Shown: in pieces, positions 1 through 5,974 of the stretch
Layout of the letters: the number at the start of each line of letters is the position of its first letter
Numbering within the stretch: the stretch's first letter is position 1
Assembly (NCBI GenBank): GCA_005877225.1
Contig: VBPK01000160.1
Span: forward strand, 1-6,643
DNA length: 6,643 nucleotides
DNA from: Nitrososphaerota archaeon
GTDB lineage: Archaea > Thermoproteota > Nitrososphaeria > Nitrososphaerales > Gagatemarchaeaceae
Reading direction: 5' to 3'
Program-made: the position numbers and the translations under genes
Notes under the pieces: model-generated
Seen by the model: the letters and a program-made list of their open reading frames with translations, nothing else
The model's database searches: none
Told to the model about the DNA's origin: nothing

Positions 1-1
1 C

Positions 2-784
2 TCCGCGATCATGCTCGGAGGGAAGCCGACCGCGGTGCTCCTGGTAATGGCATACCTCTTCTCCTACGGGGCCTACATGATGAACAGAAACGCCGAGATG
101 GAGGAGGACGCGGTCTCAAACCCGGTGCGGACGGGTTACCTCTCCCGCAGGGGGAAGTACCTCCCCCTAATCACACTCTCGTGTTTCGCGACCGGTTACC
201 TTCTCGCCGCCCTCACCAACCTTTTCTTCTTCCTCGCTCTTCTCCTCCCTCTGTTCCTAAGCCTTCTCTACAGCGTGGGTTCGGGGAGGTTGGTGCGCCT
301 CCTCGGCGCGCGTAAGCTCAAGGAAAAGCTCCTGTTCAAGAATATCACCATTTCGTTCGGCTGGTCACTCATCCCGCTCCTCGTCGCGCTCTACTATCAG
401 CGAGTGAGTCTTGAGCTCCTCCTCATCGCCCCTTTCATCTTCCTGCGCCTCATGCTGAACACGATATTCTTCGACGTCCGGGACCTCGAGGGTGACAAGG
501 CAAACGGGATAAGGACGCTCCCCGTCGTCTTCGGGAGGGAGCGGTCGTTCCGTGCCATGGCCGTCCTGGACCTTCTCTCGTCGCTTTACCTGGTCAGCCT
601 GGTCGGGCTCACCCTCCTCCCGCCCTACTCTCTCATCCTGGTCCTCCTGCCAGTCTACTCCGCCCTCTACCGATGGCTCGCCTCGAGCGAGAGAGCGATG
701 ATCGGCTTCCTGTGCGACTTTGTCGCAGACGGAGAGTACGTCCTCTGGGGGCCACTGATCTACCTTGGCAAGATACTCTTCTGA
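2..784 (+). CDS. UbiA-family membrane prenyltransferase (5' partial)
   Basis: Integral-membrane enzyme expected to transfer a polyprenyl chain from its diphosphate to an acceptor such as an aromatic ring or glycerol lipid. Counting from the ATG at 11, the second Asp-rich motif is intact: D155-x2-D158-x3-D162 followed by NGIRTLPVVFG, the classic UbiA pattern. The first motif is altered: N25-x3-E29-x3-D33, then SNPVR, instead of NDxxDxxxD, so E replaces a usual Asp. Most of the protein is hydrophobic, with likely helices near 7-23, 51-68, 72-93, 117-152 (two), 184-205, 208-222 and 244-256. The frame is open to the window edge, and motif 1 usually lies about 60 residues in, so the true start is probably outside the window. 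The stop TGA lies inside the next gene, which makes a prenyl diphosphate donor. The altered motif 1 argues against a textbook archaeal DGGGP synthase; the acceptor is unknown. Confidence 0.85.
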   Translation, partial: SAIMLGGKPTAVLLVMAYLFSYGAYMMNRNAEMEEDAVSNPVRTGYLSRRGKYLPLITLSCFATGYLLAALTNLFFFLALLLPLFLSLLYSVGSGRLVRLLGARKLKEKLLFKNITISFGWSLIPLLVALYYQRVSLELLLIAPFIFLRLMLNTIFFDVRDLEGDKANGIRTLPVVFGRERSFRAMAVLDLLSSLYLVSLVGLTLLPPYSLILVLLPVYSALYRWLASSERAMIGFLCDFVADGEYVLWGPLIYLGKILF

Positions 785-1814
785 TCTGGAGAGGGAGAGG
801 GAGAGGGAGAGAGAGAAGACGCACGCGGGCGACCTCAACTCAGTCCTGGACCGTTACAAGGCGATAATCGAGAAGGGGCTTTCGGAGACCTACCGAAAAG
901 ACTCCTGGCTCTCGAAAGCCGCGATGCAGGCCCTCCAGGCGGGGGGGAAGAGGCTCCGTCCCCTCATTACACTGCTCGTCTGCGAGGCGATCTCGAAGAG
1001 TTATGAAGAGGCTCTCCCCGTGGCACTCTGTTACGAACTCGCCCATTCGGCCTCCCTGATACAGGACGATATCATAGACGAGTCTTCACTGAGACACTCG
1101 ACCCCGACGGCGCAGAAGAGATACGGGCTGTCGCGGGCGATTCTTCTCTCGGACAGCCTGATCTTTGAGATCTTCGCGCAGCTCGCCAGGTACAAGGATT
1201 CGAAGATCACGAGGGAGAGGTTCGCCCAGCTCGTCGGCTACGTGGCCCAGGCCGCGAAGCTGGCGGCGGACGGCGAGTTCATGGAGCTCGCCCTCTCCGC
1301 CGAGAGGAACATGTCGGAGGCTGATTATCTTAAGACGGTGGCCCTCAAGACCGGTTCCCTCTTCGCAGCCGCGGCTGCCTCCGGCGCAGTCGTGGCCGGA
1401 GCAGGCGAGGAGGTCACGGCGCTGATGTACGAGTTCGGAGAGACTTTCGGTGTGGCCTTCCAGATCGGTGACGACATCCTCGACATCCTTGGGGACACCC
1501 GGACAACGGGCAAGCCAGCCCTCAAGGACATACAGAACAACGCCAGCAATATAGTCCTCACGCACGCGCTCTCGAAGGCTGACCCGATGCAGAGAAATGT
1601 CATAAGCTCCCTCCTCTTCAAGAAGTGGTTCAGTGCACCCGAGGCGGAGAGGCTCCGCAAGACCCTGCGGGAGCTTGGATCTCTCGAGTACGCCAGCACC
1701 CTCTTGAGCAGGCAGGCCGCGGGGAGCAGGGACATCCTGCAGCAGCTCCCCGAATCGGAGGCGAGACAGACGCTCTTAGATCTGACCCATACCCTCGAGG
1801 TGAGAATGGAATGA
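765..1814 (+). CDS. trans-polyprenyl diphosphate synthase (GGPP synthase / IspB-like)
   Basis: Cytosolic enzyme that condenses isopentenyl diphosphate onto an allylic primer to build all-trans prenyl diphosphates. Motifs in order: GGKRLRP (60-66), first Asp-rich motif D101-D102-x2-D105 followed by R110, K195-T196, second Asp-rich motif GDDILD (D236, D237, D240), then GKP (K250) and D255. Length, 349 aa, is slightly above normal because of a charged N-terminal extension with (Glu-Arg)n repeats. The residues at -5 and -4 before motif 1 are A96 and S97, not the aromatic seen at -5 in archaeal C20 synthases; E. coli IspB (C40) has Ala/Thr there. So the product may be longer than C20 (inference). 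The usual RRG after motif 1 is R-H-S, and the usual GK after D255 is missing. TTG at 765 is the only standard start after the in-frame stop at 756-758. It overlaps the UbiA gene by 20 nt, suggesting coupling. Confidence 0.9.
   Translation: MARYSSDLEREREREREKTHAGDLNSVLDRYKAIIEKGLSETYRKDSWLSKAAMQALQAGGKRLRPLITLLVCEAISKSYEEALPVALCYELAHSASLIQDDIIDESSLRHSTPTAQKRYGLSRAILLSDSLIFEIFAQLARYKDSKITRERFAQLVGYVAQAAKLAADGEFMELALSAERNMSEADYLKTVALKTGSLFAAAAASGAVVAGAGEEVTALMYEFGETFGVAFQIGDDILDILGDTRTTGKPALKDIQNNASNIVLTHALSKADPMQRNVISSLLFKKWFSAPEAERLRKTLRELGSLEYASTLLSRQAAGSRDILQQLPESEARQTLLDLTHTLEVRME
788..819 (+). repeat. polypurine hexamer repeat (GGAGAG)4 plus GA tail
   Basis: Four perfect tandem GGAGAG units (788-811) continue into a purine run to 819, giving 32 purines in a row just after the UbiA stop codon. 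In the synthase frame it reads as alternating Glu-Arg (residues 9-17). Because each unit is six bases, loss or gain would add or remove Glu-Arg pairs without shifting the frame. The tract also resembles repeated Shine-Dalgarno cores, but it lies downstream of the only usable start codon. Confidence 0.8.
1797..1803 (+). promoter_or_regulatory. strong Shine-Dalgarno sequence (GAGGTGA) before the 1811 ATG
   Basis: GAGGTGA matches the core complementary to the archaeal 16S rRNA 3' end and ends 7 nt before ATG 1811, an ideal spacing. It lies in the last codons of the synthase gene. It is the best ribosome binding site visible in the window, yet the ORF it serves is only 15 codons long, while the large ORF that follows starts with TTG and has no good site of its own. 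Confidence 0.55.
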
Positions 1815-1858
1815 AGCGTGTAGTTGAAATAGTAAAGAAGGCGGACGAGAATCGTTGA
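1811..1858 (+). CDS. possible 15-codon leader / coupling mini-ORF
   Basis: Reads MKRVVEIVKKADENR. Its ATG overlaps the synthase stop (ATGA, 1811-1814) and its TGA overlaps the TTG start of the KaiC-like gene (TTGA, 1855-1858). A good Shine-Dalgarno sequence sits at 1797-1803. The likely role is to carry ribosomes from the synthase gene to the weak TTG start by termination and reinitiation. Alternatives: it is the true N-terminus of the KaiC-like protein, separated by a one-base sequence error or a frameshift (a -1 shift at the CGT-TGA boundary would join the frames, though no classical slippery heptamer is seen); or it is untranslated promoter DNA. No function for the peptide itself is claimed. 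Confidence 0.35.
   Translation: MKRVVEIVKKADENR
1826..1833 (+). promoter_or_regulatory. weak TATA-like box for the KaiC-like gene
   Basis: GAAATAGT sits in a short A/T-rich patch (1821-1837) within otherwise G/C-rich DNA. Its centre is about 27 nt before TTG 1855, the spacing expected for a leaderless archaeal start. The match to a TATA consensus is poor, so this is only an alternative to read-through from the upstream genes. Confidence 0.2.
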
Positions 1859-2523
1859 AACCAGAGAGGATCGCGACCGGCGTGCCGGGGCTGGACGATC
1901 TGATAGAGGGAGGTCTGATAAAGGGGGACATACACATCCTAGCAGGCGCACCCGGGGTCGGAAAGACAAACCTGGCTTCGAGCTTTGTACACAACGCCGT
2001 CTCCAAGTCAAAGCAGAAGGCCGTCTACGCGACCTTCGAGGAGTCCTCCGAGTACCTGAAACAGAACCTTTCAAAGCTGGGGATCAGATTCGGGCAGCTT
2101 GAAGCCAACGGCGGTCTGAAGCTGCTCGACCTCGACGCCCTCAGGGGGAAGGAACTCGAATCGAACATTCAGCTTCTGCTCAGCGCGGTCAAGGAAACGG
2201 GAAGCACGCTCCTCGTAATCGACTCGCTCACGGCTCTCCTCCTGGCGAGTGATTCCCCCTTCGAGCTGAGGACCTTCATGAAAACGATGTACAGGACGCT
2301 GAAGGAGGAGAAGATAACCGCCTTCATGACCCTCAACCACTCTATCTCCGCGGGCTTCGGAATAGAGGGCTTTGTGGCCGATTCTGTTATGCTCCTCGAG
2401 AACTGGTTGAGCTCAGACCAGTACAAGACGCGCTTCATCGTCCTTAAGATGAGAGGGACAGAGCACAGCAGGAGGTACCACTCCGTGATCTTCTCGCCAG
2501 CGATTGCCATCTCTAAGTATTAG
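1855..2523 (+). CDS. single-domain KaiC/RadA-like RecA-fold ATPase
   Basis: Cytosolic ATPase of the archaeal KaiC-like family (RecA superfamily). It opens with the family signature RIATGVPGLDDLIEGG (residues 5-20). Walker A is GAPGVGKT (31-38), the catalytic Glu pair is E62-E63 in TFEES, and Walker B is LLVIDS (D123, S124). The C-terminal K-M-R-G-T-x-H segment (198-204) matches the conserved KxRGxxH of KaiC-type domains. At 222 aa it has one ATPase domain, unlike the double-domain cyanobacterial clock KaiC. TTG 1855 is the only standard start after the in-frame stop at 1825-1827, and it places the signature where the family usually begins. It ends 9 nt before a membrane protein whose tail looks like a degenerate version of the same fold, suggesting that the two work together. 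Members serve many switch-like roles (for example ArlH in the archaellum motor); the specific role is unknown. Confidence 0.88.
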   Translation: MKPERIATGVPGLDDLIEGGLIKGDIHILAGAPGVGKTNLASSFVHNAVSKSKQKAVYATFEESSEYLKQNLSKLGIRFGQLEANGGLKLLDLDALRGKELESNIQLLLSAVKETGSTLLVIDSLTALLLASDSPFELRTFMKTMYRTLKEEKITAFMTLNHSISAGFGIEGFVADSVMLLENWLSSDQYKTRFIVLKMRGTEHSRRYHSVIFSPAIAISKY

Positions 2524-2532
2524 GAAGTCGCC

Positions 2533-3930
2533 ATGGCAGCGACAGTAGCCCCAATAGCATTCGTACTCTACCCACTCGTTCACATCTTCACACTCGAGAT
2601 CACGGGACTCTCCGCCTTCTATGTGTACAGGCAGAAGATGTCAGCCTACAGCTTCGGGAGGGGCCCGCTGATCGGGGTCCACATACTCTTCATGGGGCTC
2701 GTCGTCTTCGAGCTTCTGAGGACAAGCCTCCTCTCCACGAATTTCATAGACGTATACACGATAGGGGGGACTATCTTCGTCCTCGCTGACGTCATCCTTC
2801 TCACTCTTATCGCGGTGACCGTCTACCTCGTCCCGAAGGGGGTGGGCTACCGGGGGATCGTCGTTGAACTCTTCTCGAAGAAGAGGCAGGTCTTGCCTTT
2901 CGCCGCCTACGTGGTGTTGATCGTCTTCGCCGCCGTCTACCTCGCGCTGGCCCATCCCTTCTCCAACCCTACCGACCCGTCTCAGTACACAGCCACGATC
3001 ATCCCGGGTCTTGTCTTGCCGAGCCCTCTATTCACCCCCCTCTACCTCGAGGTCCTCCTCTCTGTTCTGCTGATCTTCATGGTCTATCCTTCCACCCTGC
3101 TCGTGCTCGCCGCGAGAAAGGTGAAGGACAAGGCGATCCGGAGAGTCCTGGTAATTCTCCCGGTCTGCTGGAGCGGTATCGGGCTCGACCTCCTCGCCTT
3201 CAACGGGTACGTCCTTTCCTCCCTTCAGATCGACGCGACTCCATTCGGGTACCTGATCGCCTCTGTTGCCTTCGGCGTCACCGCCCTCGTCTTCAGGAGG
3301 GCTTCCCTCCTCACGGGGTTCTTCGAACCTACACGAGTCAGACAGCCGGGCGCGGCGATCTATCCGTTCTCGACCCGTCTGGGCAGCGAACGGGGGGCGG
3401 TACGTGAGTTGAAGGCCCTCCTCGAGGTGGATTCATCACTCGCCTACGAGCAGGTCGTTGTCGACTTCGCGGTAGAGCTGAGCTCGGGCAACCTCCCCGT
3501 CTACGCCTTCACCTCGAAGGGAAGCCCCGTATACAATGCGCTCAATAGGGTGCCCGGAGTGAGGTTCTACATCCTCTCCGGCAAGGTCTCATACCCGAGG
3601 CCCGACGACCAGCCCTACCAGATTCTGGTCCCGAACAACGACCACGCGGTGCTCCTGGACCTACTCGACAAGACGATTGCATCGAACTCCGCGACAGGGG
3701 CAGCGATCATCTTTGATAGCGTATCAGATATGGTTCTATTAACCGGGGTCGAGAGTGCCTACAAGTTCCTGAAGCAGGCGAACGAGAGCATGGGTGGTAA
3801 CAAGGTCGCCTCTATCTTTCTCATGACGGCTGGGGCGCACGAGGAGAGGGTGGTCAACGTGCTCAGGGGGCTCTTTCCCAACATACTGGTCTATGATTCA
3901 TCCGGACTCAGGATGACGAGAACGGCCTAG
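2533..3930 (+). CDS. seven-helix membrane protein with P-loop-less KaiC-like cytoplasmic domain
   Basis: I do not recognise a named family. The N-terminal half has seven hydrophobic segments near 8-31, 45-65, 76-99, 119-140, 169-193, 205-226 and 237-254, a layout common in membrane sensor proteins. A soluble C-terminal domain spans about 290-465. It alternates strands and helices like the neighbouring ATPase: AIIFDSVSDM (391-400) lines up with the Walker B strand LLVIDSLTAL, VASIFLMTAG (425-434) with ITAFMTLNHS, and NILVYD (450-455) with DSVMLLE. No GxxxxGK[ST] is present; the equivalent loop reads FTSKGSPVY (326-334), so ATP hydrolysis is unlikely. A pseudo-ATPase sensor or adaptor for the ATPase next door is my inference. 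ATG 2533 has AGGAAG (2522-2527) 5 nt upstream. A degenerate receiver-like or DUF835-like domain is an alternative reading. Confidence 0.8.
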   Translation: MAATVAPIAFVLYPLVHIFTLEITGLSAFYVYRQKMSAYSFGRGPLIGVHILFMGLVVFELLRTSLLSTNFIDVYTIGGTIFVLADVILLTLIAVTVYLVPKGVGYRGIVVELFSKKRQVLPFAAYVVLIVFAAVYLALAHPFSNPTDPSQYTATIIPGLVLPSPLFTPLYLEVLLSVLLIFMVYPSTLLVLAARKVKDKAIRRVLVILPVCWSGIGLDLLAFNGYVLSSLQIDATPFGYLIASVAFGVTALVFRRASLLTGFFEPTRVRQPGAAIYPFSTRLGSERGAVRELKALLEVDSSLAYEQVVVDFAVELSSGNLPVYAFTSKGSPVYNALNRVPGVRFYILSGKVSYPRPDDQPYQILVPNNDHAVLLDLLDKTIASNSATGAAIIFDSVSDMVLLTGVESAYKFLKQANESMGGNKVASIFLMTAGAHEERVVNVLRGLFPNILVYDSSGLRMTRTA

Positions 3931-4115
3931 CCCAGAAAAAGAGGTGCTCTCTTCGTCCAGGGATCAGTTAGAATCTAGGCCTGGAGACGATGGTAGAGTT
4001 GGTGATGAGCAATCTCTTTCTGTGTCTTTCATCGAAAGTTGACAAGCCGCAGAACGTGATAGAGGCTGATGGAATCCCTTGCCTCTCCCTTCAATTGAGG
4101 GTAGCTTTCCCCGCC
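3931..4115. other. convergent intergenic gap
   Basis: This stretch separates the + strand operon from the minus-strand genes, so both sides should hold transcript ends. I see no convincing terminator: only a 4-bp AGAG/CTCT hairpin at 3942-3952, a T-rich patch at 4012-4031 and a weak 5-bp hairpin at 4088-4102. A 45-codon + strand ORF (ATG 3990, stop 4125-4127, GGAG 3 nt upstream) exists, but its codon use is unlike the neighbours and it overlaps the next gene's 3' end, so I do not call it a gene. Confidence 0.5.
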
Positions 4116-4856
4116 CTACGAAGTTGAGAGAGCTATCTCCTGCCACTGATGGTTCTCGACAGAGAAAGTCGCTCTTCCACGATAGGTTCGTCCGTCGGGA
4201 GCCTTGCAAGCCAGTTCTACTAGGAGCGAAGTGAAGACATCGGCTTCCTTTATCTTGTCGAGAACCAGCTCAGTCTGCTGATTAGGAGCGAGCTTTAGCG
4301 GGCCGAAAACCTTGGGTCGGCCGTATGTGCCAACGCTGTACCGCGGCCTCACCGATATGCCGAGGTCTTGGGCTGTTCCCCCCGAGTTCATGATGAAGAA
4401 GTGCGGACGGTGCTTCCTGAAGTCGGAGCCCTTCTTTCCCGCGAGAAGGATGACGCGTATCGAGGGCTTGGGCGGCTCCATTATCGCCGTGACTTTCGCG
4501 GAGACTATCTTCAGTAGGCGCGGTGTCACTTCTCGCGCAACTATCAGGAAGAGAGCGGGGTCCAGCAGGTCAAGGGGCTTCTTGGCAACGCCGCCGCCCT
4601 CCTCAACGATCACGAGATTGCATTCGGGGTCCAGGTATACCTCCTTGTCCCCGGAGAAGGCCTGTCCCAGCGATGCGAGGTCTAGCTTGACTTCGCTCTT
4701 CACCCATGCCTGGAGCTGCTTTATCATCGCGACGAGCTCCTCCCTCTCCGCCGACTCTACGCTAGCTAACTTGGCGAGTCTCCCCAATTCTGCCTGTACG
4801 CGAGCCAGATTGTCGACCACCCCCGGCTTAGACTGGTCCGTCTCGTCCTCCTTCAA
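4116..4856 (-). CDS. hypothetical protein, coiled coil plus beta-sandwich-like domain
   Basis: Not recognised; 246 aa, no signal peptide or membrane helix. Residues 14-55 are charged and heptad-like, probably a coiled coil. Residues 56-127 form a mixed region with a hydrophobic stretch, LLDPALFLIVAREV (97-110). Residues 130-240 look like strands of an immunoglobulin-like sandwich: HFFIMNSGGTAQDLGISVRP (152-171), a later PLKLAPNQQTELVL (186-199) and a final GRTYRGRATFSV (222-233), reminiscent of CARDB-type repeats. This is a pattern judgement only. The TTG start at 4856 is chosen because an in-frame stop lies at 4860-4862 and a TATA-like box is 28 nt upstream, giving a leaderless mRNA; CTG at 4859 is less likely. 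An oligomeric scaffold or binding role would fit but is not shown. Confidence 0.75.
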   Translation of the reverse strand: MKEDETDQSKPGVVDNLARVQAELGRLAKLASVESAEREELVAMIKQLQAWVKSEVKLDLASLGQAFSGDKEVYLDPECNLVIVEEGGGVAKKPLDLLDPALFLIVAREVTPRLLKIVSAKVTAIMEPPKPSIRVILLAGKKGSDFRKHRPHFFIMNSGGTAQDLGISVRPRYSVGTYGRPKVFGPLKLAPNQQTELVLDKIKEADVFTSLLVELACKAPDGRTYRGRATFSVENHQWQEIALSTS

Positions 4857-4880
4857 CAGTTAGGTCAAATCAGCGGACGA

Positions 4881-4888
4881 GTATTAAC
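4881..4888 (-). promoter_or_regulatory. TATA-like box for the 246-aa gene
   Basis: Read on the minus strand, GTTAATAC is centred about 28 nt before the TTG start at 4856. That is the normal distance from an archaeal TATA box to the transcription start, so the mRNA should begin at or next to the start codon. It stands out in an A/T-richer intergenic patch (4865-4915). Confidence 0.5.
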
Positions 4889-4939
4889 TGTGTTATGAAT
4901 TCAGCGTCTATCTTGCAGAGAGACGCCGTCGCTAAATCG

Positions 4940-5206
4940 TCAGCCGATGAGCCATTCCCTCGGTGGCCCGTCTCCCCCCGCGCAGTGGACCTCGCCCGAG
5001 ACTCTTCTAATGAATGACGGGCACGCAAAACAGACGAGGAACCCTACCTCATGCTTCACCACGGGACACTCGACGCTCTCCTTCTTCATTCGTCCCATCG
5101 CCTTTGCGCTCGCAACCCCCTTGAGTGCCTCGGTGACGGCCTTCGGGACCTTCTTGGGTTTCTGCGCCGGGAATACCTTGACGAAGAACTTGGTATCGGA
5201 TGCCAT
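4940..5206 (-). CDS. small Cys4 (putative zinc-binding) conserved-looking protein
   Basis: An 88-aa soluble, basic protein. The N-terminal part has a strand-like TKFFVKVFPA and then a Lys/Ala-rich region. The C-terminal part has four cysteines, C47-x11-C59-x2-C62-x12-C75, in the context ECPVV, FLVCFACPSFIRRV and GEVHC, with H52 and H74 nearby. This spacing suggests a single bound zinc. The compact Cys frame, Arg pair (R67-R68) and high G/C at third codon positions favour this frame over the plus-strand ORFs in the same place. An ATG at 5233 would add nine residues, but the TATA-like box overlaps it, so the ATG at 5206, 29 nt from the box centre, is preferred. A nucleic-acid-binding or RNA-related role is possible; I cannot name a function. 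Confidence 0.72.
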   Translation of the reverse strand: MASDTKFFVKVFPAQKPKKVPKAVTEALKGVASAKAMGRMKKESVECPVVKHEVGFLVCFACPSFIRRVSGEVHCAGGDGPPREWLIG

Positions 5207-5230
5207 CGCTCTGGCTACCAACAGACTGAG

Positions 5231-5239
5231 CATAAAAAT
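5231..5239 (-). promoter_or_regulatory. TATA-like box that fixes the start of the 88-aa gene
   Basis: On the minus strand, ATTTTTATG is centred about 29 nt before ATG 5206, predicting a leaderless mRNA. Its last bases are the alternative ATG at 5233, so that codon would lie upstream of the transcript and could not be the start. Confidence 0.55.
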
Positions 5240-5367
5240 CTGAGCCTCTCTTCCTCGGTCCTCTTACGGCGATTTGGGGTTAGCCTCATTATCTTCAGCA
5301 CGTCGTGAAGCAAGGGTGGGACGAGCACAACTTCGTGGCTTTTCCTCCGTTGAACGGCCGCCCTCGG

Positions 5368-5790
5368 CTATTTGGGTTGAGGACTGAGGTTAGCCGCCCG
5401 GGCCTCGGCTCTCAGTATTATCTCCCTAACTTGAGCCGACAGGCCCTGGAGGTCTTTTTGACCCGGATTCATCGTGAGGAGTGGGCTGGTCTTCTCGCCC
5501 ATGCAGTTCGGGCAGATTACCAGCATCAGATTCTTGTTCTCGAATGCGTAGGATTCCTTCGAACACCCCGGGCAAGCGGTCTTCGTGAAGGTCCATGCTC
5601 GTTCCAACCCCCGCCTCTTGAACCAGTCCACAACGGCGACTGCAGCCGGGTCGCCGAGCTCTTGAATCTTAAACTCGTCAGAATAGTTCACCGCGAGCTC
5701 GAGCCTCTTGAAGAGCTCTTGTGAAATCTCTCCGCTTAGCACCTTCTGCGCCAAGAGACCGACGAACTTCTGCTTTTTCTTGTCCACCAT
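5368..5790 (-). CDS. zinc-ribbon hypothetical protein
   Basis: A 140-aa soluble protein with three parts. Residues 1-65 are mostly helical and basic at the start (MVDKKKQKF). Residues 70-100 form a zinc ribbon with two CxxC knuckles, C73-P-G-C76 and C93-P-N-C96, separated by 16 residues containing strand-like SYAFENKNLMLVI. Residues 114-135 form a charged C-terminal helix. Two CPxC knuckles with this spacing are typical of zinc ribbons that bind nucleic acid or other proteins, for example in transcription or translation factors, but no specific family is recognised. ATG 5790 is supported by a TATA-like box 28 nt upstream. The gene has its own promoter and lies 162 nt upstream of the small Cys4 gene on the same strand. 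Confidence 0.78.
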   Translation of the reverse strand: MVDKKKQKFVGLLAQKVLSGEISQELFKRLELAVNYSDEFKIQELGDPAAVAVVDWFKRRGLERAWTFTKTACPGCSKESYAFENKNLMLVICPNCMGEKTSPLLTMNPGQKDLQGLSAQVREIILRAEARAANLSPQPK

Positions 5791-5814
5791 ATTAGCATCC
5801 TACAAGAGGAGATG

Positions 5815-5822
5815 AAATATTT
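5815..5822 (-). promoter_or_regulatory. TATA-like box for the zinc-ribbon gene
   Basis: The minus-strand sequence AAATATTT is centred about 28 nt before ATG 5790, with an A-rich CACAAA just upstream that could serve as a TFB-recognition element. It is the best-looking TATA box in the window and again predicts a leaderless mRNA. Confidence 0.6.
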
Positions 5823-5909
5823 GTGCAATCTAGGGGAATCCGCAGGCTCGAGGACCCCAAATTTGCCAATTCGCCCATACGACTGCCTCGGCGTAGGTTA
5901 CGGTGAGCT

Positions 5910-5928
5910 CCTCTCCGGGGGGGAGAGG
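5910..5928. repeat. 7-bp perfect inverted repeat (hairpin)
   Basis: CCTCTCC and GGAGAGG flank a GGGGG loop. There is no following T-run, so a classical terminator is not supported. It could be an operator-like site, part of a small RNA, or chance in G/C-rich DNA. Confidence 0.45.
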
Positions 5929-5974
5929 TCCTACCCGAATCAGGCACCCTCCCTACAAGTCGGGCGGGACAGCC

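Noticed and set aside
1325..2074. Long minus-strand open frame across the synthase/ATPase junction
   Set aside because: It lies opposite two genes with complete catalytic motifs; its Arg/Ser-rich composition is typical of antisense frames in G+C-rich DNA.
3990..4127. 45-codon plus-strand ORF with GGAG upstream
   Set aside because: Third codon positions are not G/C-biased like the real genes, no motif is visible, and it overlaps the 3' end of the minus-strand gene.
4312..4863. Long plus-strand open frame (183 aa)
   Set aside because: It mirrors the minus-strand gene; its translation is Ser/Arg/Pro-rich without motifs, whereas the minus frame has a well-placed promoter and protein-like strand and helix patterns.
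4947..5243. Plus-strand open frame opposite the small Cys4 gene
   Set aside because: Low-complexity Ser/Thr/Pro-rich translation; the minus strand has the ordered Cys pattern and TATA box.
5305..5724. Plus-strand open frame of 139 aa opposite the zinc-ribbon gene
   Set aside because: The minus strand has paired CxxC knuckles and a promoter at the right distance; the plus frame shows no recognisable domain.
5838..5893. Possible tRNA or tRNA remnant on the minus strand (GCCGAGG at one end, GCGGATTC at the other)
   Set aside because: No T-loop consensus followed by a pairing stem, no matching 3' acceptor strand, no U at position 8, and no consistent anticodon stem can be drawn.
5910..5928. Intrinsic terminator
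   Set aside because: The stem is followed by GTCCTACCC on one strand and GAGCTCACC on the other, with no T-run.
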